Source: Intrasporangiaceae bacterium URHB0013
GTDB lineage: Bacteria; Actinomycetota; Actinomycetes; Actinomycetales; Dermatophilaceae
NCBI GenBank assembly: GCA_000620545.1
Contig: JIBA01000013.1
Location: forward strand, 62,001 to 126,000
Direction of reading: 5' to 3'
DNA length: 64,000 nucleotides
Part shown: piece by piece, positions 7,553-18,772 of the stretch
How the letters are laid out: each line of letters begins with the position of its first letter
How positions within the stretch are numbered: position 1 is the stretch's first letter
Notes under the pieces: generated by a model
Seen by the model: the letters and a program-made list of their open reading frames with translations, nothing else
Database searches by the model: none
What the model was told of the DNA's origin: nothing
Made by a program: the position numbers and the translations under genes

Positions 7553-9562
7553 GTGCCCGGTACCGGTTCGCTGTTCAAGCGCCTCCTCCTCGGTCGCGCG
7601 ATGCGCAGCGACAAGCTCGGCGACACCCTCCTGCCCAAGCGGCTCGCCCTGCCGATCTTCGCGAGCGACGCGCTCTCGTCCGTGGCCTACGCCCCCGACG
7701 AGATCCTGCTCATGCTGGGTCTTGCCGGAGGGGCGTTCGTCGCGACGCACAGCTGGCAGGTCACCATCGCGGTCGTCCTCGTCATGGTCGTCGTGGTGGC
7801 GTCGTACCGGCAGAACGTCCACGCCTACCCCTCGGGCGGCGGCGACTACGAGGTCGCGACGGTCAACCTCGGCCCCCGGGCCGGGCTCACCGTCGCCAGT
7901 GCCCTGCTCGTCGACTACGTGCTCACCGTCGCGGTGTCGATCTCGTCCGGCGTGCAGAACGCATCGACCGTGCTCTCCTTTGTGCGCGGCCACGAGGTCG
8001 TCGTCGCGGTGGCCCTGATCGCTTTCCTCACGGCCATGAACCTGCGAGGGGTCCGTGAGTCGGGCAAGGCCTTCGCCGTCCCGGTGTACGCCTTCATGCT
8101 GGCCATCATCGGCATGGGCATCTACGGCTTCGTCCAGCACTTCACGGGCACCCTGACCCCGGCCGAGAGCGCGGGCCTGACGCTCGAGCCGGAGGAGGGC
8201 CAGGGCCTCACCGGGCTGGCGGCCGCCTTCCTGCTGCTGCGAGCCTTCTCATCCGGTTGTGCGGCCCTGACCGGCGTCGAGGCCATCTCGAACGGCGTGC
8301 CGGCGTTCAAGAAGCCGAAGAGCACCAACGCCGCAACGACCCTGCTGCTCATGGGGACGCTCTCGGTCGTCATGCTCGGGTCGATCATCGCGCTCAGCCA
8401 GTGGACCGGCGTCAAGATCGCCGACGACCCGAGCACGCAGCTGCTGCGCGACGGGCAGCCGGTCGGTGATTCCTACATCCAGCACACGGCCATCGGCCAG
8501 CTCGCCGAGTCGGTGTTCGCGAACTTCCCGATCGGCGTCGTCTTCGTCTCGATTGTGACCGGCCTCATCCTCGTCCTGGCCGCCAACACCGCGTTCAACG
8601 GCTTCCCGGTGCTCGGCTCGATCCTCGCCCGCGACGGCTACCTGCCGCGCCAGATGCACACGCGTGGCGACCGTCTCGCCTTCAGCAACGGCATCCTCAT
8701 CCTCGCCGGCGCCGCCATGGTCCTCGTCATCGTGTTCAAGGCCGAGGTGACCGCGCTGATCCAGCTCTACATCGTCGGCGTGTTCGTCTCCTTCACCACC
8801 TCGCAGATCGGCATGGTGCGGCACTGGTCGCGCCACCTCAGGCTCGAGCGCAACGCCAAGGAGCGCGCGCGGATGCAGCGCTCCCGCGTCATCAACGCGG
8901 TCGGCGCGGCCATGTCGGGAACGGTGCTCGTCGTCGTCCTCCTGACGAAGTTCCAGGCGGGCGCGAAGTACGCCATCCTCGCGATGGTCGTCCTCTTCGC
9001 CCTCATGCTCGGGATCAAGAAGCACTACACCCGCGTGCGTGACGAGCTCGCCATCGACTGGGACGTCGAGCGGCCGATGCTGCCGAGCCACGTGCACGCG
9101 ATCGTCTGCATCTCCAAGGTGCACAAGCCGACGATGCGCGCGCTGGCGTACGCCCGGGCGAGCCGGCCCTCCTACCTCGAGGCCGTCACGGTCGACGTCG
9201 ACCCGGACGAGACGCAGGCGCTGCTCGACGAGTGGGACAAGCGTGACATCCCGGTACCGCTCAAGGTCCTCTCCTCGCCCTACCGCCAGATCACCAAACC
9301 GATCCTCGACTACGTCCGGTCGATCCGCAGTGGCAACCCGCGCGACATCGTCACCGTCTACCTGCCGGAGTACGTCCTCGGAAAGTGGTGGGAGCAGGTG
9401 CTGCACAACCAGAGCGCCCTGCGCCTCAAGGCCCGCCTGCTGTTCACCCCGGGCGTCATGGTCGTCAGCGTGCCGTGGCAGCTCCAGTCTTCCGAGGGAG
9501 CCGAACGCGACTGGATCGACGAGCCGCCGGTCAGCGGGTCCGTGCGAGGTGGTGGGCTGTGA
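7553..9562 (+). CDS. APC-superfamily permease, KimA-like potassium transporter
   Basis: A 669-aa transporter with about twelve membrane helices and a C-terminal cytosolic domain of some 170 residues. The N-terminal FKRLLLGR and FASDALSSVAYAPDEILL motifs match the KimA/YdaO branch of the APC superfamily (proton-coupled potassium uptake in Bacillus), which has the same length and tail. Two RCK/TrkA proteins are encoded divergently 157 bp away, which fits potassium transport better than amino-acid uptake. GTG 7553 is preferred because of the TACAGT hexamer; GTG 7520 would add 11 residues. Its stop overlaps the next gene. Confidence 0.8.
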   Translation: MPGTGSLFKRLLLGRAMRSDKLGDTLLPKRLALPIFASDALSSVAYAPDEILLMLGLAGGAFVATHSWQVTIAVVLVMVVVVASYRQNVHAYPSGGGDYEVATVNLGPRAGLTVASALLVDYVLTVAVSISSGVQNASTVLSFVRGHEVVVAVALIAFLTAMNLRGVRESGKAFAVPVYAFMLAIIGMGIYGFVQHFTGTLTPAESAGLTLEPEEGQGLTGLAAAFLLLRAFSSGCAALTGVEAISNGVPAFKKPKSTNAATTLLLMGTLSVVMLGSIIALSQWTGVKIADDPSTQLLRDGQPVGDSYIQHTAIGQLAESVFANFPIGVVFVSIVTGLILVLAANTAFNGFPVLGSILARDGYLPRQMHTRGDRLAFSNGILILAGAAMVLVIVFKAEVTALIQLYIVGVFVSFTTSQIGMVRHWSRHLRLERNAKERARMQRSRVINAVGAAMSGTVLVVVLLTKFQAGAKYAILAMVVLFALMLGIKKHYTRVRDELAIDWDVERPMLPSHVHAIVCISKVHKPTMRALAYARASRPSYLEAVTVDVDPDETQALLDEWDKRDIPVPLKVLSSPYRQITKPILDYVRSIRSGNPRDIVTVYLPEYVLGKWWEQVLHNQSALRLKARLLFTPGVMVVSVPWQLQSSEGAERDWIDEPPVSGSVRGGGL

Positions 9563-10830
9563 GCGGCCGCCAGACCCGCGAGCGAGCCGCCGGCGGCGAG
9601 TCGCTCGTCGGCCAGGAGTGGACCGTGGCGGTCGGCCCCGTCGCCCACGGTGGTCACTGCGTGGCCCGGCACGAGGGCCAGGTCGTCTTCGTACGGCACA
9701 CGCTGCCCGGTGAGCGCGTCGTCGCCCGCGTCACCGAGGGACGCGTCGGTGACAGCTTCGTGCGCGCTGACGCCATCGAGGTGCTGGAGGCGGCCCCCGG
9801 CCGCGTCGTGGCCCCGTGCCCGTATGCCGCCCCCGGCCGGTGTGGTGGCTGCGACTTCCAGCACGCGACCCTCGACACGCAGCGGGAGCTCAAGTCAGCG
9901 GTCGTCCGCGAGCAGTTCTCCCGACTCGCGGGTCTCGAGGTCGACGTCGAGGTCCAGCCGGTCCCCGGTGCCGAAGATGGACTGCGCTGGCGCACCCGCG
10001 TCGAGTTCGCCCTCGACGGGGCCGGACGTGCCGGACTGCGCGTCCACCGGTCGCGCCAGGTCGTGCCCGTCGAGGACTGCCTCATCGCAACCCACGCGGT
10101 CATCGACTCCGGCGTCCTCGACACCGAGTGGCCCGACCTCGACTCGGTCGACGTCGTCGACGCCGCGCACCCCGCCGAGCCGGTGCTCGTCCCGTTGCCT
10201 GCACCCGAGGGTGGGGACGGTGGCCTCGTTGGCGAGCTCGTCCACGACGGGGACTGGGAGGGCGAGTACGTCGTCGCTGCTCGGGGCTTCTGGCAGGTGC
10301 ACCCGGGCGCGGCATCCACCTTCCTGTCCCGCGTGACGGCGCTGCTCGGCGCGGAGCCGGGGGACCGCGTGCTCGACCTCTTCGCCGGGTCTGGCCTGTT
10401 CACCATGCGCCTCGGGGAGCTCGTCGCTCCCGACGGTTTCGTCCTCGGCGTCGAGGGCGACAGGCGGGCCGTCGAGAACGGCGCGGTCAACACCGAGCAC
10501 CTCGACAACGTCGAGTGGCGCGCCAACCGCGTCGACCGTGAGCTGCGCTCACTCGTCGGCCAGGACGTCCGCGCCGACCTGGCCGTCCTCGACCCGCCCC
10601 GCACCGGTGCCGGCAAGGACGTCATGGGCCTGCTCGCGCAGATGGGGCCGCGACGGGTCGTCTACGTCGCGTGCGACCCGGCTGCGCTGGCCCGAGACGT
10701 CAAGGCGGCGGCGGCGCTCGGCTACGACCTCGTCTCGCTCGAGGCCTGGGACGCCTTCCCGATGACTCACCACGTCGAGTGCATCGCCGTCCTGGAGCCG
10801 CGAAGCGAGTCCACGCGCCCTCCAGCCTGA
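9559..10830 (+). CDS. Class I SAM-dependent 5-methyluridine RNA methyltransferase (TrmA/RlmD family)
   Basis: Methylates C5 of a uridine in tRNA or 23S rRNA. The 423-aa protein has a TRAM RNA-binding domain (about 18-75), an iron-sulfur motif with C87, C95 and C98 (CGGC) plus a later Cys in VEDCLI, and a Rossmann methyltransferase domain with VLDLFAGSGLFT. The catalytic nucleophile C372 is in VACDPAALARD and the base E407 in THHVEC. GTG 9559 overlaps the permease stop (GTGA). Which RNA site is modified cannot be decided from sequence. Confidence 0.88.
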   Translation: MSGRQTRERAAGGESLVGQEWTVAVGPVAHGGHCVARHEGQVVFVRHTLPGERVVARVTEGRVGDSFVRADAIEVLEAAPGRVVAPCPYAAPGRCGGCDFQHATLDTQRELKSAVVREQFSRLAGLEVDVEVQPVPGAEDGLRWRTRVEFALDGAGRAGLRVHRSRQVVPVEDCLIATHAVIDSGVLDTEWPDLDSVDVVDAAHPAEPVLVPLPAPEGGDGGLVGELVHDGDWEGEYVVAARGFWQVHPGAASTFLSRVTALLGAEPGDRVLDLFAGSGLFTMRLGELVAPDGFVLGVEGDRRAVENGAVNTEHLDNVEWRANRVDRELRSLVGQDVRADLAVLDPPRTGAGKDVMGLLAQMGPRRVVYVACDPAALARDVKAAAALGYDLVSLEAWDAFPMTHHVECIAVLEPRSESTRPPA

Positions 10831-10920
10831 AGGTCGGGCGGTCCGAGCCCCTCGGCCATCCTCCTCGGGGCCAGCGCAGCGGCTCGCCGTGCGTGGCCCT
10901 CGCTCACCGGCGAGCGCAGG

Positions 10921-11388
10921 TCAGGAGCGCAGCTCCATGCGGTGCTCAGGGGGCTCCTCGGCGGGCCAACCATCGGGGATTCCGGTGTCGACGAATCCTG
11001 CCCGTTCGTACGCCTTGCGCGCGCGGGTGTTGTCGCTACGAACCATCAGGTAGGTCTTCCTGCCCTGACCCGTCGCCCAGTCCGCCAATGCGTCGATGAG
11101 CCGGCCGGCGACACCCGTGCCCCGGGCAGCCGGAGCCACCCACATCGAGATGAGCTCGACCCACGCGTCACCGACAGGTTGTCCGCTGACGACACCGAGG
11201 ACCGCCGTTCCCTCGTGCGCCAGCAGCGTCAGGGGAACCTGGGTCAGGCGGGACTGCCAGCGCTCGGCCGGGGCATCGACCCAGTCGGCATGTCGCGAAC
11301 CGAAGGCGGCAGGAGCCTCGGACAGCGAAGCCAGCCGCACCGCCCGGAACCGCTCCCAGTCGGCGGGTCCGATCTGCGAGATGTCCAC
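10921..11388 (-). CDS. GNAT-family N-acetyltransferase
   Basis: A 155-aa acetyl-CoA-dependent acetyltransferase. The GNAT core is clear: ELISMWVAPAARGTGVAGRLI (motif A, R/QxxGxG/A) near 80-100 followed by YLMVRSDNTRARKAYERAGF (motif B). The substrate is unknown. GTG 11388 lies 6 nt after a TAGGTT hexamer. It is convergent with the methyltransferase gene, with an 89-bp gap in which I see no clear terminator. Confidence 0.85.
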   Translation of the reverse strand: MDISQIGPADWERFRAVRLASLSEAPAAFGSRHADWVDAPAERWQSRLTQVPLTLLAHEGTAVLGVVSGQPVGDAWVELISMWVAPAARGTGVAGRLIDALADWATGQGRKTYLMVRSDNTRARKAYERAGFVDTGIPDGWPAEEPPEHRMELRS

Positions 11389-11394
11389 CTGGCG

Positions 11395-11400
11395 AACCTA
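11395..11400 (-). promoter_or_regulatory. -10 hexamer TAGGTT of a leaderless promoter
   Basis: On the minus strand TAGGTT ends 6 nt before GTG 11388 of the GNAT gene; no Shine-Dalgarno sequence is present there. Confidence 0.45.
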
Positions 11401-11580
11401 CAAGAGGCACGGCCGCGCCGGACGCCGAAACCGTCAGGGGGCCTGGTCAGTGCCTGCCCGCCTGAGTCGCTCTCGACGGCGACACGACGAACCGCCGGGC
11501 AGCCGAACGCGTCGGCCGGCGCACCTGGCCCGATGGGTCTGCCCACGCGCGTGGGCGGCCGCCACGACACCATGGGGGGC

Positions 11581-12006
11581 ATGTCGTTCAGCTATCCCGT
11601 CGCCGTGAAGTTCTCCGAGATCGACCTCGCGGGTGTCGTGTTCAACTCCCACTACCTGACGTGGTGCGAGGACGCGAAGATGGCGTTCCTCGACCACCTC
11701 GGCTACGGGCCCTACCGCTTCGCCGACGAGCACCGGCTCGCGCTCGTGCGTCACGCCGAGATCGACTGGACCGCAAGCCTCAAGCCACTCGACCATGCGG
11801 ACATCCGCGTCGTCGTCGACCGGATCGGCACCTCGTCGTTCACCCTTCGCCATGAGATCTGGCGCCGAGGTGAGCACCCGCTGCTCACCGCCACCTGCGT
11901 CATCACGTACGTGTGGTTCGACACCGAGGCTGGAGCGAAGACCGACCTCGACCCGCACTTCCGGCTGGCACTCAGCGACGCCCAGGCGGGAAACCGGCGA
12001 GCCTGA
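11581..12006 (+). CDS. Acyl-CoA thioesterase, hotdog fold (4-hydroxybenzoyl-CoA thioesterase type)
   Basis: A 141-aa hotdog-fold thioesterase. The signature EIDLAGVVFNSHYLTWCEDA contains D15, equivalent to the catalytic aspartate of the 4HBT family, and the rest follows the family (IDWTASLKPLDHADIRVVV, FTLRHEIW, TCVITYVWFD). It would hydrolyse an acyl-CoA in the cytoplasm; the substrate is unknown. ATG 11581 and the upstream ATG 11572 are both possible; I prefer 11581 because a CACCAT hexamer lies 7 nt upstream. Confidence 0.85.
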   Translation: MSFSYPVAVKFSEIDLAGVVFNSHYLTWCEDAKMAFLDHLGYGPYRFADEHRLALVRHAEIDWTASLKPLDHADIRVVVDRIGTSSFTLRHEIWRRGEHPLLTATCVITYVWFDTEAGAKTDLDPHFRLALSDAQAGNRRA

Positions 12007-12099
12007 CCCCGAGCGGCACGGTGACCACCGTCGAGCACCAGCCGGTCAGGGGGCGACAACAGCCCGAGCGGGGGGAAGGATGGACGGGGTAGGGGTGGA

Positions 12100-12129
12100 C
12101 TGACAAGGACGCACGCGTGTGGTTAGATA
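12100..12129 (+). promoter_or_regulatory. Probable acnA promoter
   Basis: CTGACA at 12100-12105 and TAGATA at 12124-12129, spaced 18 bp, are the best -35/-10 pair upstream of the aconitase gene. The predicted start, near 12135, would fall inside the 18-bp palindrome, so a bound protein would block initiation. Confidence 0.45.
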
Positions 12130-12147
12130 TATCTTGACGTCAAGATA
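12130..12147. promoter_or_regulatory. Perfect 18-bp palindromic operator in front of acnA
   Basis: TATCTTGACGTCAAGATA is its own reverse complement at all 18 positions, and lies 43 bp before the aconitase start codon in one of the few AT-rich patches of the window. Size and perfect dyad symmetry are those of MarR/UrtR-type operators; in Streptomyces the MarR-family regulator TamR controls aconitase. That this is such a site is inference; no regulator gene is adjacent. Confidence 0.7.
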
Positions 12148-12189
12148 AATCGAGCACCGTGACATCAGAGTTGCTGGAAGGAGCCCGTC

Positions 12190-14994
<2,805 letters not shown>

Positions 14995-15009
14995 CCCGTA
15001 CCGCCCGAG

Positions 15010-15046
15010 GGGCCCCGTATGCCGCTCCGCGCGGTGTACGGGGCCC
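15010..15046 (+). terminator. Hairpin terminator after acnA
   Basis: GGGCCCCGTA (15010-15019) pairs perfectly with TACGGGGCCC (15037-15046), and a second short stem (GCCGC/GCGGT) extends the hairpin inward. It starts 16 bp after the aconitase stop. Confidence 0.75.
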
Positions 15047-15232
15047 GTTGCCGTCACCGCGTGGACGCCACGCGCGGTGGCGGCCGTATGCCGGCGGTCG
15101 GGTGAGGCGGCCCTGCGGCCGAGCGCACGGTCGAGGACGCGGTCGAGGACGCGGTCGAGCGCGTGGGCAGGACGGGTGCGGCGCGGGCAGGTCGGGCGGG
15201 GACCCGGCGGCGCGGTATACGCACGCGGGTGG

Positions 15233-15238
15233 CATGCT
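15233..15238 (+). promoter_or_regulatory. -10 hexamer CATGCT of a leaderless promoter
   Basis: CATGCT ends 6 nt before GTG 15245 of the first C39-like peptidase gene; no ribosome-binding site is present. Confidence 0.4.
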
Positions 15239-15244
15239 CGTCGC

Positions 15245-16396
15245 GTGACCGAGCGACACGCGATCCTGACCGCCTGGGACACCGGTTTCGAGTGGTCCCC
15301 GGCGCCCGACGTCGACTATGCGGACGTCCACGTCGACGGGGCCGCCCAGGCGACCTACCGGGCACGGGTCTGGGAGTCGCCGGTCGTCGAGTCGCCCTTC
15401 GCGGCAACAGAGCTCATCCCGTCGTGGAACGCCCGCACGCCGCCCGGCACGTGGCTGCACGTCGAGGGTCGGGTGGCCGATGCGTCCGGCTGGACGCCGT
15501 GGTTCACGTTCGCCCGGTGGGCCGAGGACGACCCGGCGGGAGAGTCGCCGATCACCCGGACGACGGTGCGTGACCAGGAGCTCGACGCCGGCCGCGTCTC
15601 GACCGACACCTGGCTCTCGGCACCGGGTCGGGGCGTCGACCGGTGGCAGCTGCGCGTGAGCGCCCTGGCAGTCCCCGACGACGAGATCGCTTGGCCCACA
15701 GTCTCGCTCGTCGCGGGCGTTGCCTCACGATTCGCGATCACGCCAGATGAGCCGACGAGTGTGCCGGGTGTCGGCCGAGGCCGTGAGATCCCGGTCCCGC
15801 CGCACTCGCAGCGCCTGCACGTCGACTCCTTCCCCGAGTGGGACAACGGCGGCCAGTCGTGGTGCTCGCCGACGTCGACGACGATGCTCCTAGAGCACTG
15901 GGGGCTCGCCCCCGGGCGCGAGGAGGCGGCGTGGGTCGGCCACGACAGCGACCCCGAGGTCGTGCACGGGGTCCGACGTGTCTTCGACCGCTCCTACCGT
16001 GGGGCGGGCAACTGGGCGTTCAACACGGCCTACGCCGGCGCGCGAGGACTGCGGGCCTACGTGACCCGTCTGCGCGACCTGACGGAGGCTGAGGCGTTCG
16101 TGGCCGCGGGCGTGCCGCTCGTCGTGTCGGTCAGCTTCCGTGAGCACGAGCTCGACGGGGCCGGCTACGCCACGAACGGTCACCTGCTGACGGTGGTCGG
16201 CTTCACCGCCGAGGGAGACGTCGTGTCCAACGACCCGAACTCGCACCGCCTCCCCAGCAACGACGAGGTGCGTACCGTCTACCGCCGCGACCAGTTCGAG
16301 CGGGTCTGGCTGGGTGCCAACGGCGGCCTCGCGTACGTCATGCACCCGCTGGACGTGGCCCTGCCACCGCCACCCGCCGAGCCCAACTGGCGGTGA
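15245..16396 (+). CDS. C39-like cysteine peptidase, copy without signal peptide
   Basis: A 383-aa protein with an N-terminal beta-rich region (about 1-175) and a C-terminal papain-like Peptidase_C39_2 domain. Likely catalytic residues are C207 in SWCSPTST, H313 in ATNGHLLTVVGF and N329/D330 in VSNDPNSH. It begins VTERHAILTAWDTG with no signal peptide or Tat motif, so it is predicted to stay in the cytoplasm. The next gene encodes a homologue with the same domain order but with a Tat signal; the pair arose by tandem duplication. Both end PPAEPNW or APAEANW, indicating conserved C-termini. Substrate unknown. Confidence 0.82.
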   Translation: MTERHAILTAWDTGFEWSPAPDVDYADVHVDGAAQATYRARVWESPVVESPFAATELIPSWNARTPPGTWLHVEGRVADASGWTPWFTFARWAEDDPAGESPITRTTVRDQELDAGRVSTDTWLSAPGRGVDRWQLRVSALAVPDDEIAWPTVSLVAGVASRFAITPDEPTSVPGVGRGREIPVPPHSQRLHVDSFPEWDNGGQSWCSPTSTTMLLEHWGLAPGREEAAWVGHDSDPEVVHGVRRVFDRSYRGAGNWAFNTAYAGARGLRAYVTRLRDLTEAEAFVAAGVPLVVSVSFREHELDGAGYATNGHLLTVVGFTAEGDVVSNDPNSHRLPSNDEVRTVYRRDQFERVWLGANGGLAYVMHPLDVALPPPPAEPNWR

Positions 16397-16546
16397 CGCG
16401 CCCTCACCCGCGGAGCCGACACTGGCGGTGACACGTCATTTTCCTGCGAGGGTTGTCCTCATCGCGAGAATTTCCGCCTCGAAGCCCCCGCGGAGCACAT
16501 GCCGGGTGTTGACTGGCCGCGCGATCCCCCTCCCGGAAGGTGTGCC

Positions 16547-17839
16547 ATGCCCAGTCGCTCGACCGTCTCAGCCTCTCCGTTCCAGCCCAGCCGTCGCTCC
16601 CTGCTGGCCACCGCAGCCGCCGGGGCAGCCCTCGTCGGCGTCACCGGAGCGCCGCGGTCCCGAGCCGCAGAGGCGAAGAAGCCGGCCGCTGACCGCCACG
16701 TCTCCTACACCTCATGGAGTGGCAGCCAGCTCGTCTTCGGCCCGTTCGACCGCACCGTCGACTACACGGACCCTCACGCCACGACCGCCACCCCCGTCAC
16801 GTATGAGGTCGCGACCTGGACCTCTCCCGTCGTCGCCCCGGGCTTCGGGCTGACCGAGCTCGTCGCCTCGTGGAACGCCAGCACGCCCGGCCACTCGTGG
16901 GTCGAGGTGCGGGTGCGCGGGACGAGTGCGGGCACCGCGACGAAGGACTACGTGCTCGGCCGGTGGGCGGACCGCGACCCCGCCGACGGCGGCGGCATCC
17001 ACCGCACCTCGCTGGCAGGCCAGGGTGACGCCGTGGCCACGGTCCTCACCGACACCCTCGCGACCCGCACCGGGTTCACGTTGACCGACTGGCAGCTCGA
17101 GGTCCGGCTCATGCGTCCGCAGGGGAGCACCGACACCCCGACCGTGTCGGTCGTGGGGGCCATGGCGTCCGCACTGCCCGAGGCGAAGAAGGTGCCGCGC
17201 AGCCCCAACGGACCCGCCTGTGGCACGACGCTCGACGTGCCCACCTACTCGCAGGAGGTCCACGTCGGCCACTACCCGCAGTGGGACAACGGCGGTGAGG
17301 CCTGGTGCTCGCCCACCTCGACGTCCATGGTGGTCGACTACTGGGGCACCGGGCCCTCGGCGGCCGAGACCGCATGGGTCGACCCGCCGGTCGACGCCCA
17401 GGTCGACTTCACGGCCCGCAACGTCTTCGACTACACCTACGACGGGGCCGGGAACTGGCCGTTCAACACCGCGTACGCCGCGACGCGCGGCGACCTGCGC
17501 GGGTTCGTCACCCGGCTGCGCAGCCTGACCGAGGCCGAGGCGTTCATCGCAGCCGGCATCCCCCTCGTCGTGTCGGTGTCGTTCAAGAAGGGCGAGCTCA
17601 AGGGCGCGGGCTACGGCACGAACGGCCACCTCATGGTCGTCGTCGGCTTCACGGCCACGGGTGACGTCGTCTGCAACGACCCCGCGTCGCACCTCGTCGC
17701 GAGCAACGACCAGGTCCGGGTCGTCTACGACCGGGCGCAGTTCGAGAACGTCTGGGTGCCGCACAGCGGAGGCATCGTCTACGTCATCCGTCCCGCGGGC
17801 CACGCCCTGCCGCAAGCCCCCGCCGAGGCCAACTGGTGA
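16547..17839 (+). CDS. C39-like cysteine peptidase with Tat signal peptide
   Basis: A 430-aa paralogue of the preceding gene product. A twin-arginine signal, SRRSLLATAAAGAALVG, lies at about 17-33 with a probable cleavage after RSRAAEA, so the folded protein is exported. The mature part has the same beta-rich region followed by the C39-like domain with C254 (AWCSPTST), H361 (GTNGHLMVVVGF) and N377/D378 (VCNDPASH). ATG 16547 has GGAAGG 6 nt upstream. It is probably a secreted peptidase or amidase acting at the cell surface. A 150-bp gap separates it from its twin, and a terminator follows. Confidence 0.85.
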   Translation: MPSRSTVSASPFQPSRRSLLATAAAGAALVGVTGAPRSRAAEAKKPAADRHVSYTSWSGSQLVFGPFDRTVDYTDPHATTATPVTYEVATWTSPVVAPGFGLTELVASWNASTPGHSWVEVRVRGTSAGTATKDYVLGRWADRDPADGGGIHRTSLAGQGDAVATVLTDTLATRTGFTLTDWQLEVRLMRPQGSTDTPTVSVVGAMASALPEAKKVPRSPNGPACGTTLDVPTYSQEVHVGHYPQWDNGGEAWCSPTSTSMVVDYWGTGPSAAETAWVDPPVDAQVDFTARNVFDYTYDGAGNWPFNTAYAATRGDLRGFVTRLRSLTEAEAFIAAGIPLVVSVSFKKGELKGAGYGTNGHLMVVVGFTATGDVVCNDPASHLVASNDQVRVVYDRAQFENVWVPHSGGIVYVIRPAGHALPQAPAEANW

Positions 17840-17888
17840 CGGACCCGCGCGGTCCGCGCGGACGGCAGGGCCCAGCCGACGAGTGACG

Positions 17889-17924
17889 GCGCGCCCTCGA
17901 CGGGGACACCGTCGAGGGGCGCGC
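17889..17924. terminator. Bidirectional hairpin terminator
   Basis: GCGCGCCCTCGAC (17889-17901) pairs with GTCGAGGGGCGCGC (17911-17924) with one bulged G and a 9-nt loop. It lies between the convergent C39 peptidase and VOC genes. Confidence 0.75.
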
Positions 17925-17967
17925 GTCCGCGCCGGCGTGTCTGCGCCGAGGTGTCCCCGAGGGTGCG

Positions 17968-18741
17968 TCAGCGACCGAGCCCGGAGCGCGGGTCGCGGTC
18001 GGTGATGCAGTAGCGGGCCCCGGCCGGGTCGCGCAGCGTCGTCCACCCGCCACCGTGGTCGGCCACGACGGTCGCCCCGAGTCCCCGGTGTCTCGCGACC
18101 TCGGTGGGTCGGTCGTCGCAGGCGAGGTCCAAGGGACCCGCGACCGGCCCCTCCGCGGGCTCGCCGAGGCGCTGGAGCAGCAGGCGGATCGGGATGCCGT
18201 CGGGGCGCACGAGGTGCCGGAACTCGGGCCTGCTCACCGAGCCGCGCAGGCGCCAGCCGGTCAGCGCGCCCCAGAACGTGCACTCGAGCTCATAGCCGTC
18301 GGCGGGGATGTCGAGGCAGACCTGGTCGACGACGCTCTCGTGCGCCTGCGGCCACCGGGTCGGCCACGGACGCTGGCTGAGCACCTCGTGCACGAAGCAG
18401 AAGACGAAGCCGCCGGGGGAGCGGAGCACGACGTAGCCGTGCTCCGACCGGTGGACGGCCTCGGCGCCGAGGGACTCGCCGCGGGCCGCCGACTCCGCGA
18501 CCGAGGTGACGTGGAGGTCGAGGTGGACACTCGGGCCGGTGACCTTGCCGTCACCGGTGCCCGTGCGCTGGATCTTGAGGTACGGATCACCGACAGGCGG
18601 GAGCAGCGTCGTGAACTCCGCGTCGTCCCCGCGAGGCGGCGACACGGCATACCCCGTCACTGCCGACCAGAAGTGGGTACCCGTGGCCAACAGGTCCGGC
18701 GGGAGGTCGAGGAAGGCCGTCACCCAGCTGACCGTCGTCAT
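17968..18741 (-). CDS. VOC (glyoxalase/dioxygenase fold) family protein, two-domain
   Basis: A 257-aa protein with two tandem VOC modules (about 1-125 and 135-250), each with the beta-alpha-beta-beta-beta pattern; typical strands are VHLDLHVTSVAES, YVVLRSPGGFVFCFV and WTTLRDPAGARYCIT. VOC proteins bind a metal or small ligand and include glyoxalases, dioxygenases and antibiotic-resistance proteins; this one resembles the uncharacterised glyoxalase-like group. The ATG at 18741 is divergent from the next gene, 31 bp away. No substrate can be assigned. Confidence 0.8.
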   Translation of the reverse strand: MTTVSWVTAFLDLPPDLLATGTHFWSAVTGYAVSPPRGDDAEFTTLLPPVGDPYLKIQRTGTGDGKVTGPSVHLDLHVTSVAESAARGESLGAEAVHRSEHGYVVLRSPGGFVFCFVHEVLSQRPWPTRWPQAHESVVDQVCLDIPADGYELECTFWGALTGWRLRGSVSRPEFRHLVRPDGIPIRLLLQRLGEPAEGPVAGPLDLACDDRPTEVARHRGLGATVVADHGGGWTTLRDPAGARYCITDRDPRSGLGR

Positions 18742-18760
18742 GGACCGAGACTAGGCGAGG

Positions 18761-18766
18761 CAGACT
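18761..18766 (+). promoter_or_regulatory. -10 hexamer CAGACT of a leaderless promoter
   Basis: CAGACT ends 6 nt before ATG 18773 of the unknown 127-aa protein gene. Confidence 0.4.
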
Positions 18767-18772
18767 GGGAGC

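Noticed and set aside
5926-8058. Open frame of 710 codons on the plus strand
   Set aside because: It crosses the 3' ends and interiors of both trkA genes on the opposite strand and has no recognisable domain.
9895-10625. Long minus-strand frames inside the RNA methyltransferase gene
   Set aside because: Shadow frames; the plus strand carries a complete and motif-supported enzyme.
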